DNA of 64,000 nucleotides from Undaria pinnatifida (GCA_012845835.1 JABAKD010000021.1:13246295-13310294); one strand, 5' to 3'. Counted from the first letter of the stretch, positions 48,360-58,356 are shown. Notes: generated by a model not told the origin, from the letters alone. Translations and numbers: made by a program.

Positions 48360-51300
48360 ATGACTCGCAGCACTCGCTCAGCCAACACGCCCGCCACCAA
48401 CAAGTCGTCCAACGTTGGAGGTGGGTCTACCTCTGCTGAAGAATCGAAGTCTTCCGACCCTCCTCGCCGGTCCAACCTCAACGGAACGCCTGTTCTCCAC
48501 CTGGTGACAACCGCTGATCTGCCGGGTTCAGCCGAAGGAGCCTCGTCCGCTGGCACGGCTTCTTCTCGCATCGGAGGTAAGCCCACCGCATGTAGCAAGA
48601 GTGGGTACCTTTCACGCGGGTTCTAGCACATATCCGTCCCGTAAAAATAGTTTGGACACGTGCAAGTAGAAGCCACACAGATTTGAAACTATCAACAAAC
48701 GTCGTGGTGTTTGCATTTTGAGCATTTTTGTTGGATGGTGCAGTTTTCCACACCCACCCGGCCAGAGATTGAAGCACATGAAAATTATCAAAACAGATAC
48801 ACCAGAGGCGTGCACACCCCAGGTTTAGCCATCAATGCTGAAACATGATTTGGTTGCATGTCCATCCCGTAACGACAGTTTGCGCATGTTCAAGAACGTA
48901 GCACAAATTGGAAACTACGAACGAACGAACATCGTGGTGTTCGCTTTTTTTTGTTGATGCCATTTTCCGCTCTCAGATCTACGAAGCACATGAAAAAAAT
49001 CATAGAAAAAGCAGATACGTCAGCAGCGTGCACACCCCAACTTTAGCCAGCGGCCAGCGATGCTGCAACATGATTTCAAAACACTGATACTTTTGTGGAA
49101 CCTGACGTACCAATACTCCGTTAACTCATCACGTCGTTGTACATACGAAAAACAATGTATTTTTTCTGCACCAAGAAATGCGCGAAATACTGCGGGAAAA
49201 TCTGAGTTTTTTTGCAGGAAACTTTCACCACGTCCTGCATGTAACTCCCATTTGTCCCATGATCCTTTTCTCTGCCCAGGTTCAACTTCTCCTCCTTCCA
49301 CGCCCACCCGGGCCATACAGCTACTCCAGGACACGCCGTCTTCGTCCACGGCCACGCCTGCCCCACGTGCACCTCCGTCGTCACCGAGCACCATCAGGCT
49401 CGTCAAGAAGGGCAAGCAAATCGTCATCGTCCGGACCACGCCCGACTCCCATCCCGTTCCCCCTGAGCGTGACCTCGACTACGCTTGCCCCCGCGACAAC
49501 TGCGGCGTGGCTCTTATGCTCAAGGCCAACAGCAACCTCAAGAAGCAGGTGTGTCCCTTTCATACATAAGCATAGCGTTTGCATGCAACAATAACTTAAC
49601 TCTTTCAATTTTGTCTCCATCAAATTTAACTTTCTTTTTTCTTGCACTCTCACCAAACACAGAAATAGTTTCAGTTCTACGCTTCATATGCATTCAGTAC
49701 CGAAAGATACGGTAGTAGTAGCTATCGATAATACGAGCGACACTTGACAGATATAACTACAGTCAGCCGTACGCGTTTTTCTTTTTTCTTGCACTCTCAC
49801 CAAACACTACAGGAGGAATAGTTTCAGTTCTTCGACTAAAAACATATATGCTTCACATCAATGCATGTTACAAACATACAGTAGTAGCTGTCGCTAAAAC
49901 AAGCGAGGCTTGATAGATATAACTATCCGTGTGCGTCCACGTTTGGGAATAGAGTAAACACCAAACTGGTTGGTAGCATAGTTCATTTTGGCAGCTGTTC
50001 TACTCTGTGAAAAGTTTTTGGCTGCGCGCTTTGCAAACACAGACAGACAGACGACATGGCTTGCACAACGCCTCCGAGAGTTCGGCACACATGCAGCAGT
50101 CACGGTTTTTTTTTTGTTATAGTTGCGTGGGAACCGGTGTTTTTTTTTTTCGTGTGGTCTGGCCTTACAGACCAGCCTATTTTCAAGTGATCCCACGCCA
50201 CCGAAAGTACAGCACACACACGCGTTTTTTTGTCTGTGTACGAACGCTGTTTTTTTTTTCCTGTGACCTGGCCTAAAGACCAGTCTATTCTAATTCCAGC
50301 CCTCCTTCCTACAGACCTTTACCACCAAGGCCTGCAACTCGCATCGTATTTCCGCGTCTTCACCAACTACATATATCTTCATCTTGATCATCCTTTCTTT
50401 CTGCGATCACACGCTTACACCACCTGTACAACATTCCCACTCCTTTGTGTTTATGTAAACACAGGACTACCCCGTCTGCCGTCGCATCCTGTCTGGCAAC
50501 TGCGCCTTCTCCGGCCTGAGGGTGCGCTACGGAGACATGGTCTGCTGGTGGTTCTGCGCTGGCGAGCTCATCATTGGAGAGTGCGTGTGGGCCTACGCCA
50601 TCCCTAGTGAGTGCTACAACTTTGGTATGCCATAGCCTTTGATTCAGCGCACGTTTTTTCGTGTACGTTGGCATAGATAAACAAACACCGTTGTTATCTT
50701 TCACACATACTACATCAAGTTATACCCTATATTTTACGTAACATTGAGGCACCATACGTTCAAAGATACTTCGTATATTGATAAATATCCAATATTTGTC
50801 ATCCAGAAAAGACAATAATCCACCAATAATCTGAATTTACCCTTACACATGATTTTGCTCTGTGATTTTTTTTACAACCAACCCTATTGTAAGAGTTCCA
50901 CTACTCACTAAACTTTCATACCCTGTGACCCTTCGCCCACCAACAGACAGCGGCGAGCCCCCCCAGTGGGCAAACTGGTGCTTGCACATCGGCGACTGCC
51001 TCCTCGCCACTGACGCCGAGGGCGTCCACACCAACGTCCGCCTCGCTGGAGAAGAGGACGTAAGTACACACAAAGTACATATTTTTCGTGTTCTGATGCT
51101 TGCGCCTTTTCGTCATATGGTATACCACACGCTGCCCATCAATCATGTTGCTTTGTGTGAACCTGATCTTGGTGCTGCTGTAAAGCAATATTTTTCCTTT
51201 GTCTTTGTATCAGGTGTTACTTTCTAAAATACACACGTATTCCGCTCCTGCTTTTGCTTTTCGTTTCCATCCGAGCACCAAAAATAAACGCTTCATCGTC

Positions 51301-51785
51301 ACATGCTACATCTTTTCTGAGACAAGAACCTATCCACTTTCCTTAAACTAAGTTCAAAAATTATTTTCCTTCAAATTTATTTTCCTTTCAAGTTGCACAC
51401 AACAGGTAAAGCCTGCCAGATTTTATTTATGGCTGACGATTACACTCAACAATCACACTTTCCCTCCACACCCATTTTGCCCTTAATTTCCTCTGTACAA
51501 ATTCTTCAGGTGGGTAAGAGGTGCCGCCAGTGCAAGCGCGACGACCCAGCCATCCTCGAGACCGACCAGCTGGTCGCCGAGAGCGCTACCCCGTTCCGCA
51601 TCGGGTGCGCCGTCAAGCTCCGCAAGGAGTGGGAGGCGACCGTCAACGCCACCGCTGACGCGCGCAAGGCCAAGTTCAGCGCCAACAACGCCGCCAAGAA
51701 CGTGGCCAGGGCCGCCTTCGAGGAGGCCAGCCCCGAGAAGCCTCGCCAGGCGCTCGCCAAGGGCACCAAGCTTGACTTCTCCTGA
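48360..51785 (+). CDS. Five-exon gene for a 338-residue Cys-rich protein, function unknown
   Basis: Exons 48360-48576, 49280-49548, 50465-50606, 50947-51059 and 51510-51785 join in frame across four GT-AG introns (703, 916, 340 and 450 bp) to give 1017 coding bases ending in TGA. Donors include GTAAGC and GTAAGT, and acceptors follow pyrimidine-rich text. The start is the ATG at 48360; a possible acceptor at 48336-48337 suggests a 5' UTR intron. The protein has a Ser/Thr/Pro-rich N-terminal third, then CPRDNC, a Cys/Trp-rich centre (VCWWFC, WCLHIGDC), RCRQCKRDD, and a Lys/Ala-rich helical-looking tail ending KGTKLDFS. Cys pairs suggest metal binding (inference). Exons are GC-rich, unlike the helicase gene 110 bp downstream. 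It lies inside the Helentron, so it is either a captured host gene with its introns or an accessory gene of the transposon. No family recognised. Confidence 0.8.
48618..49075 (+). repeat. Two-copy tandem repeat in intron 1
   Basis: Two units of about 225 bp (about 48618-48850 and 48853-49075) share TCCGTCCCGTAA/TCCATCCCGTAA, CGTCGTGGTGTT, GAAGCACATGAAAA, GCGTGCACACCCCA, TTTAGCCA and AACATGATTT in order. They make up most of intron 1 of the five-exon gene. Confidence 0.8.
49625..49940 (+). repeat. Two-copy tandem repeat in intron 2
   Basis: Units of about 155-160 bp from about 49625 and 49783 share CTTTTTTCTTGCACTCTCACC, AATAGTTTCAGTTCT, CAGTAGTAGCT/GTAGTAGTAGCT and AGATATAACTA. A further pair of T-run blocks with GACCTGGCCT/GGTCTGGCCT and AGACCAG follows at about 50100-50290 in the same intron. 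Confidence 0.75.
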
Positions 51786-51892
51786 GCCGTGGAGGCTCTT
51801 GCATTGAGGGGAAAAGTCTCCTCTCTGTCATCGACTTAGTATATGAGCCTAGTGTATTGACTTAGACCTGCCATCTTTGGCTGAACAGGCTG

Positions 51893-52605
51893 ATGAGTGA
51901 AGGTAGAGAAAGGGGAGATGACTCTTCTTTGCGTGGTGTTTTGAGGTTCGGCAATTTAGATGTGCAGTTACCAACGACTTTTCAATTCAAGTACTTGAGT
52001 TTGGGCGACAAACGGAACAAGACCTGCAAGTTTTGTAGCGCAAAAACGTGGAAAGAAGAGAGTATAAACTGTTGCGGACACGGCAAGTACGTTGTGCATG
52101 GGCTTAAGCCGTTACCTCCCGGTGTTTTGAACGCTTTCAGTTCTCCTGAGTTTTTCCGAATTCAAAGAAGATACAACAATCTTTTTTCTTTCACATGTCT
52201 TGGTGCTAGCCCTGGCAAGGCTTGGGTCACGATGAAGGGGCCATCGATGATGAAACTTCACAGAAGGCCATACCATCGTATCATGGACAGTTTTGAAAAT
52301 TCCTACAACAATATCGTCACAAACACGTCACAAACAACGCTCGCATGTACATTTACGATCACGAGCTACAAAATACCGGCCGTTCTCTTCATCTTAACGG
52401 AGAAACAGTAATATTTATTGCTCAACAGCTACGCCAGCACAACTCTTGGGTGAAGCAATATCGCGCACTTCTTCACGAGATAGACAACTCCGACGAAGAC
52501 AACATGAGCATTTCTTTTCAACAAAGCTCACGCGTTACTCCAACGGCAAGAACAGAAATAGCGGCCTTGCTATACAAAGACAACTCCGACGAACCAGGGA
52601 AAAGA
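51893..52605 (+). pseudogene. Helitron protein, N-terminal zinc-finger region, frameshifted
   Basis: Beginning of the Helitron replicase/helicase. In the first frame (51893-52411), CKFCSAKTWKEESINCCGHGK at about residues 45-65 is the CxxC...CC start typical of Helitron N-terminal domains, followed by RRYNNLFSFTCLGASPGKAW and RRPYHRI. A shift between about 52290 and 52345 moves to the next frame, where MYIYDHELQNTGR and RQHNSWVKQYRALL continue the family pattern, then TARTEIAALLYKDNS. Immediately after this the text jumps to a part that normally lies hundreds of residues further on, so the HUH Rep nuclease core is deleted. The start ATG at 51893 is only the first in the open frame; the true start may be upstream. 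Confidence 0.85.
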
Positions 52606-53039
52606 ACGAGATCGAAGCACACAGGAGTGTTCGATGTATATCTAGTTCTGAAGCGATGTGGCATAAGTTCGGTTTCCATACGAACGATAGGTTTCCATCC
52701 GTCAACCTTCTATACGTACACCACGATGGTGAGCAGCCTGTTATTCACGATGAGGCCGACGAACCAGCGGAACGGCAGACCGCAGCCAACAACGCCGTTT
52801 CCCAACTAATGAGATATTTCGGCCGCCCCAATAACCCCCGGTGTCCACACTTAACTTATCAGGAGTATTTTGAAAGGTTTTCTGTGGAGAAGGACCAACG
52901 TTCAAGGAAAAGAGGGAGGACATCATCTCAGGACAATTCTGACGATGAAGATAACTCGTCAGACCCTTCTTATTTGCGTGATCGATACGGAAACTATGTT
53001 CATCAAAAAATTAAACCTAACGTCAGCAGGATTCAGTAA
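52606..53039 (+). pseudogene. Helitron protein, segment between Rep and helicase
   Basis: Third frame of the broken Helitron gene. From about 52606 it reads KNEIEAHRSVRCISSSEAMW, the family's block just ahead of the helicase, then LLYVHHDGEQPV, LMRYFGR and LTYQEYFERF. It ends with a polar stretch and RIQ followed by TAA at 53037-53039. The helicase frame continues directly in the same frame, so this TAA is a single-codon interruption and not a gene end. The segment of frame before about 52606 (from 52446) is out-of-frame text over the previous part. Confidence 0.85.
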
Positions 53040-54374
53040 ATGAGCCCGGATCAGGGAGACATTTGGTTCTTGCGTCTATTGTTGCTCAAACGTTCAGCGT
53101 ACAGTTTCAGACAACTGAGGTGCATCGACGACATTGAGTACGAATCTTGCGAGAAGTGCGCCAGAGAACTTGGCCTTATACACAACGTCGACGAATACAC
53201 CATCTGCCTTCAAGAGGCAATGGAGTTTTCCACTGCCAGAGAACTACGTCAACTATTCGTGACACTTATTCTTCATGGAGCATCTGCAGCACTACTGTGG
53301 GAAATATTTGAAGATGATTTCTCTCTAGATTTTGCAACAACAATGACACGCAACGCCAGCGCTACCGCCGCTCTAAAGCACATTGACCTTATGCTAGCCA
53401 AACACAGACGTTCTACAAATCAATTTGGCCTTCCGACGGTTACGCATGATAACACAGATTATGACCGTTTGCTAAATGCATTCAACAGGTCAGAACAAGC
53501 TGAAGTATATCGAGTTATGAGCCCAAACTTAACCAACAAACAGAAGCACATCTTCGACAAAGTTACTACCAACGCGTTACACAACAAGGGAGGTGTTTAC
53601 ATGATCGATGCACCAGCAGGCACAGGCAAGAGCTACACCATATGCGCCATTTCTTCCTACCTTCGGGCCCAGGGAAAATTAGTATTTTGCGCAGCATCTA
53701 CAGGTATCGCGGCCCTACTACTTCCAGGTGGTCTCACCGCCCATTCCACTTTCAAGTTGCCCTTCGGAGATGATGCTACTGAAGGCAGCATTTGCGGAGT
53801 CAAGGCCGAGTCTCAGCGTGCGGAAGTACTCAAACGAGCATCCTTGATTGTTTGGGATGAGGTTGTCATGTCTTCCAAGTATTCACCGGAAGCACTGCAC
53901 TTAACTCTGCAAGACCGGTGCCAAAACGACCTCCCATTTAGTGGCAAGACAATCCTATTTAGCGGAGATTATCGTCAGGTTGCGCCTGTTGTCAAGTACG
54001 GCACCGAGGAAGAAATTGTTGAGCAAGCTTTCCTTTCTTCCTATTTGTGGAAACACGTTGAAAGATTCCGGCTGACCAAGTCAATGAGAAACAAAGACGA
54101 CCTACCGTACGCAAAGACTGTTTTAGCCATTGGAGAAGGCAAGGTAGAACCCGTGCAACTCAAAGACGGTTCTGTCGCATTACCGCTCAAACACACCATC
54201 ACCAACGACGACGGTTCTCAGACTGTGTGCTCTGTTGATGGTACCACCAACTTCGAAGACCTCATACACAAAGTTTACCCAGATCTGCTAGACGTTGACC
54301 ATAGTACTTACAACGATAGGGCGATCCTCGCCGCTACCAACGACAACGTCGACACCATCAACAACTTTATCTGA
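53040..54374 (+). pseudogene. Helitron PIF1-type helicase, N-terminal and core part
   Basis: SF1B DNA helicase domain of the rolling-circle transposase, which unwinds the donor strand during transposition in known families. The 444-codon frame contains Walker A APAGTGKS (residues 191-198), Walker B VWDEV (271-275), SGDYRQVAPV (308-317) and the arginine-bearing TKSMRN (346-351). It opens with the block MSPDQGDIWFLRLLLL that in the family lies inside the protein, so the ATG at 53040 is probably not a true start. It ends at TGA 54372-54374, and the same frame continues immediately with further helicase motifs, so the stop is a point mutation. Confidence 0.92.
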
Positions 54375-55529
54375 GACAAAATGCATGGCCGCATACATCA
54401 TCAGCTCAGTTCCGACAAGATAGTTACCGACAACGACGACATGCCTGATGTTGTATCTGTTGAATACCTCAACAGAATAGATGTCGCTGGGACACCGCCT
54501 CACGATCTCAGCTTGAAGATAGGCGCGCTGGTTCTGTTCATTAGAAATATCAACTTCGATAACGGACTCGTCAATGGCAAGAGAGGTATCATACGTGGTG
54601 CATCACGACGCATTATTGACGTCGAGGTTATCTGTGACGGATCACCTATCGTTAAAATCCCACGCATTTGTTTCGAGATTAAGGTTGGGTCTGGTGGTAT
54701 CACATTCCACCGTTACCAATTCCCCGTCCGACTCTGCTACGCCATGTCAATAAACAAAGCGCAAGGACAAACATTACCGCAAGTTGGCCTTGATCCCAGA
54801 GGCGATGTCTTCTGTCATGGACAACTCTACGTCGCACTAAGTCGGACAACATGTCGTGACAACATACTTTGCTTGGTCCACCCCGACCGTCTTATTGATA
54901 ACGTCCCACACGTGCACAACGTTGTCTACTCAGACTTTATCATCGCTGCCACAGGTCAACCTCCACCCACATTTGCTTTGCATTCAAGCGCGCGGGGAAA
55001 CATACTGGCAACAGAAAACACACAACAAATTGACACCAATGATTCCTCTAACAGCAGCGACAGCAGTACAAACCCATCACACAGCGAAAATGATCAAGAC
55101 AACAACAGCGGCAACAATAACAATTCTGGTCAATGGTCCATTATTCCCGAGATTGGTGATGGTGCATGTTTATTAAGATGTATCTCGCGTCGTGTGCACA
55201 ACAACCCAGCTTTACATCACATCGTCCGTGCACATATTATTGCCCACATCACAACTAATTTGTACACCGTTATCCCAGGATCAGGTTTCAACACTTTCCA
55301 CGACAGCATCTTAGCTGGAGCAAATCAAGAACTTGTCGAAGTCGCTGGATCTCAACCTACTACATATTCGAGTGTCGAATAGTATCTCCACTTCATGTCA
55401 CAGCCTTACGCATATGCTACGAACGTAGAAATATTTGCTGCCACGCAGTTATACGGAGTGGACTTTCGAATAACTTATCACACCGAGCCTCAGCAATATC
55501 CCAACCCTCCTCCTCAAAAATATCTGTGA
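54375..55529 (+). pseudogene. Helitron helicase C-terminus fused to an OTU-like domain
   Basis: In-frame continuation after the TGA (open 54381-55382). Helicase motifs AMSINKAQGQTL (residues 121-132 from ATG 54381) and GQLYVALSR (147-155) complete the PIF1 core. A low-complexity Ser/Asn/Asp linker follows, then IPEIGDGACLLRCIS with Asp260 and Cys263, the start of an OTU cysteine-protease fold. TAG at 55380-55382 interrupts the OTU part; the same frame goes on (YLHFMSQPYAYATNVEIFAA) to TGA 55527-55529. I do not see the distal catalytic His, so the OTU domain seems shortened or decayed as well. OTU fusion is known from Helentron/Helitron2 elements and supports that classification. Confidence 0.88.
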
Positions 55530-55628
55530 TATCTTATATTATTCACATTCTTTCCACTACGCATCCCTCCGATATACACCTTCTGCATAAATACTTCATC
55601 ATCAGTTGTAGTCATTCGACTTGCGTCG

Positions 55629-55669
55629 CCCCCGGGAGGCACGTGTCCACCTCCCGAAGGGGAACCTTG
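55629..55669 (+). other. 3'-terminal hairpin and end of the Helentron
   Basis: CCCC then CGGGAGG (55629-55639) pairs with CCTCCCG and, after an AA bulge, GGGG (55650-55662). The element ends 7 bases later at CCTTG (55669). A hairpin just inside the 3' end is the usual termination signal of Helitrons. The same hairpin is present in the nested copy at about 45900-45933. Confidence 0.85.
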
Positions 55670-56037
55670 TACCGTCTATGATGTTGGATTCAGTATCAGA
55701 TTTTGAATACCTTGATATCCACGAGCCGTAACTGTCAATTTGTTTGAACCACACCCATTGGGTATGGATGGTTCGAGGTGATATGTTGAGGAATAGGGTT
55801 GGGTAGTGGGTGTGTGTTGGTTGGTCGTGAGTACGTGTCGTGGTTTTGGGGTAGGGACAGTTCGTGTAGCTGCTGTTTGAGGTGTTTTGAGAGAGGATCG
55901 TTGGCCATCAACCAGTGAGTTTCGGTTTGGCTGGCGAGGAGGTGAGATTTCTCACTTGTTGTAGGTGTAGAACGTAAAATGCGTTTTTTTCATACCGTCT
56001 ATGATATTGGATTCGGTATCAGACCTTTGGATACCTT
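55670..56037. repeat. Satellite monomer between the two insertions
   Basis: Continuation of the satellite monomer cut by the Helentron, followed by the first part of the next: TACCGTCTATGATGTTGGATTC, GGTATGGATGGTTCGAGGTG, GTTGGCCATCAACCAGTGAG, then a second ACCGTCTATGATATTGGATTC. It stops at GGATACCTT (56037), in the right half of the GGTATC/GATACC dyad, where the copia LTR begins. Confidence 0.95.
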
Positions 56038-56569
56038 TGTTGGACGTACTCACTCCATTGTCAGATTGCAAACGAGAATCCGTCAAAAAAATGGATCGGA
56101 GAATTTTGGGGGCTTCGTATATGTGTGGGATGGATCTCCACAAGGGGATTTTGTGTTGTGGGTTTTATGTGCCCGAATAATATCACTCCATTTTTCGACT
56201 CTATTTTTGCCTTTCCCTTGTGTCTTCTCTGTGTCTCTTCCACGGCTACCACGCCAAGGGCTACCACGCCCCATCTATATTGCAAGGGCTATCACGCCTT
56301 CACCACTGCACGGCTACCACTCCTGTGTATTTACATCCCGGCTATCACGTCACAGCACCGAGTTCCATTTCCGGGTTATCACACCTGAGCTATCACGCTT
56401 CACCACACACGTACCGGGTAAATCGGGTTATCACATCCGCCTTAGTTAGTAGTTTGTAGTTTACCGATCACCGGTTATTACGCCACCTTCCTCCTCCACC
56501 TACACCACCACCGGGGCGCCACACGTACCAACCTACTACACACGCTAGCGACATCGATCTTCAACGAAC
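56038..56569 (+). repeat. 5' LTR of the copia element
   Basis: Starts TGTTGGACGTACTCAC at 56038, where the satellite stops, and matches 63517-64000 over its first 484 bases. The 3' boundary is inferred from the candidate primer-binding site at 56573, since the second LTR runs off the window. It contains nine spaced copies of GGYTAYCACRCC-like motifs between 56244 and 56484. Confidence 0.9.
56244..56484 (+). promoter_or_regulatory. Nine-copy GGCTAYCACGCC motif array in the LTR
   Basis: Copies start at 56244, 56259, 56287, 56312, 56340, 56374, 56388, 56426 and 56473. Examples are GGCTACCACGCC, GGCTATCACGCC, GGTTATCACACC and GGTTATTACGCC. Spacing is irregular (14 to 47 bp). The 3' LTR keeps the same nine sites with few changes. 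Repeated short motifs in an LTR often serve as enhancer sites; that role is inference here. Confidence 0.6.
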
Positions 56570-56572
56570 GAG

Positions 56573-56581
56573 TGGGTTATG
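56573..56581 (+). promoter_or_regulatory. Candidate primer-binding site TGGGTTATG
   Basis: GGGTTATG is complementary to CAUAACCC, the anticodon and 3' anticodon stem of initiator Met tRNA, as in copia-type elements primed by a half-tRNA. It lies just after the LTR and 15 bases before the Gag ATG. Pairing beyond these bases is not evident, so the call is tentative. Confidence 0.4.
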
Positions 56582-56596
56582 CGTTGCTAAGCGCCA

Positions 56597-58356
56597 ATGA
56601 GGAGAACCGACACAAGACCTTCGTCGGGGGAAAGATTCAGCACCCCTCCCGGCGGAGTAGGCAACGGGGGAGAGGGACGCGAGTCCTCCTCCGCCAATGT
56701 ACAACACCATGGAGGAGAGGGACGCGAGTCCTTCCCCGCCAATGAACAACATCATGAAACAACAGCAGCAACAACAGCAGCGGCAGCTCCATCAGCAACT
56801 TCATCGAACATGATCGCGGACCTAGCCAACGCCCCTCGCCAAGTACTGCAGATGACCAACGAGAGAGGGCCAACCGCCCCAACAGCAGGCACGTACGAGT
56901 CTAGACCCATAGAAATCCGTCAGAAAAATGAAATTCTTGCTTGGTCTGGAAAGTTTGAGAGCGGGCAAAGTGTTGGATCAGCTTTCTGTGTTTTCCGAGG
57001 TTCTGTTCTTTCCTGGGTCTCATCTGAAGGGTTGATGGACGTATTGAGGGGAGAATCGATACCAGTGGGGGTTCCCGATGTAGACCTGTCACGACTCAGG
57101 AGTTACTTTGGGAAGGAGAGAGTAGATAAGTCTCTCAAGCTATGGTCACAACTTATCGCAAAAATCACAGCCCAACCAGTCCAAGAAATGATTTTTGCTG
57201 CGGGGTCACCCCAAGAAGCGTGGAGGGTGTTTGAGTCTCTCTACGCTGTCAAGAGTGAACATGAGAAGGAGATAGTAGAGGATGAATGGAACAAACTGAG
57301 GCAGGAGGAGGGAGAGAGCATCATGTCATTTTACGGTAGGGCAAACGCCATTAGGATGAAGCTGGAATCATACGGAGATAAGCGACCAGACGCATCTATG
57401 TGCAAACATATTGCCCGTAGAATGATACCATCTTTTAAGCTCTGTAGTGACCACGTGCTTCTCCTTCCCGATCTTTCGAGTCGTACCATGGAAGATTTGC
57501 TCAGGAGAGCTTCTCACGAGCTGGAGCGCAATGGGAGCTCAAGAGAAGAGAGAGAGGAGACAAGGCATGCCCTGACCGCTCCCGGCGTAGGTCGGGGCGA
57601 CCGGGGTGGGAGGAATGCTGGTGATCGGGGGTATGGGGAGCGCGACCGAACGTACATATACTGCGCGCATCACGGCGAGGGGCAAGGCCACAACACCCCC
57701 GAATGCATCGTCATGCGTCGAGAATTCGACAGATACTACGGTGATTTCCACGAATCCTGCAGTCGCGGGGACTCGGGCCGTACGCCGGACGCGGAGGTGG
57801 GCGCGGGGCGGAGGGTAAATATCGACAGCAACCGTACTCAAACGACTCGGGTGGGCGTTGGAGTCGGGGCCACCCGCCGGAGCAGCAGAGAACGCCGCCG
57901 CCAGGACACGGACCCGGGCCTGGGGGGTATGCGAACACCTACCATCAACCGTACCCCAACGACTCGGGTGCGCGTTGGAGTCGGGGCCACCCGCCGGAGC
58001 AGCAGAGAACGCCGCCGCCAGGACACGGACCCGGGTCTGGCGGATATGCTAACACCTTCCCCGGACGAAGTGGTCACGACCGCCATCATCATTCGGGCGG
58101 GCGCGGCCGAGGCAGGGGCGAGGGCTTCGGGCAGGTGCCACCGCCTAATTTTCCGTCTAAATCGCCGCCGAATTTTTCGTCTAATATTCCGCCTGGAAAC
58201 TTCCCCAACGCACCGCGGCACGCATTTGCGGCCGATTATCCCTACGAGAACGAACACATGGGATTCTCGGGGTGAGGGGAGCCAGCGGGGCACTGGTCAT
58301 CACCACCACCAACAGCGGACTTGGGGACTCCCGAGCAGCAACAACAGCAACAATAA
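56597..58356 (+). pseudogene. Copia Gag (capsid/nucleocapsid), frameshifted
   Basis: Structural protein that packages element RNA. From ATG 56597 a Gln/Ala/Thr-rich start leads into a capsid-like region (about residues 105-310, with WSGKFESGQSVGSAFCVFRG, SLKLWSQLIAKI and MSFYGRANAIRMKLE), then a zinc-knuckle-like C-x2-H-x5-H-x4-C (CAHHGEGQGHNTPEC, near residue 356). Between about 57745 and 57815 the biologically sensible frame shifts; the new frame gives Gly/Arg-rich text such as YANTFPGRSGHDRHHHSGGR. It contains TGA at 58273-58275 and TAA at 58354-58356 before reaching protease. A 117-bp in-frame duplication lies at 57831-58064. The open frame running to 58486 is an artefact after the shift. 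Confidence 0.88.
57831..58064 (+). repeat. 117-bp tandem duplication in gag
   Basis: Two direct units, 57831-57947 and 57948-58064, each beginning ACCGTAC and containing ACTCGGGTG.GCGTTGGAGTCGG and CCACCCGCCGGAGCAGCAGAG. The length is 39 codons, so the frame is kept. Units differ by a handful of bases. Confidence 0.9.

Larger units (their letters stand above)
43955..55669 (+). mobile_element. Helentron/Helitron2-like rolling-circle transposon
   Basis: Inserted in a satellite monomer: joining the flanks TTTTCA (to 43954) and TACCGTCTATGATG (from 55670) restores an uninterrupted monomer with no duplication. The left end is TATGCATATGTACC; the right end is AACCTTG after a hairpin. It carries remains of a Helitron protein with PIF1-type helicase and an OTU domain, which in known families marks the Helentron/Helitron2 group. 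Without the nested copy at 45893-48038 it is about 9.57 kb. Ends shared with that copy confirm the boundaries, with an ambiguity of one base. It lacks the canonical TC start and CTRR end of classical Helitrons. The Rep nuclease core is missing, so this copy could move only with help from elsewhere. Confidence 0.9.

Noticed and set aside
45893-55669. Inverted repeat of about 245 bp at 45893-46136 and 55427-55669 as terminal inverted repeats
   Set aside because: Both are 3' ends of Helentron copies in opposite orientation; the left one belongs to the nested copy.
57838-58293. Minus-strand 151-codon frame over gag
   Set aside because: Antisense shadow of the GC-rich duplicated part of gag, with no motif.
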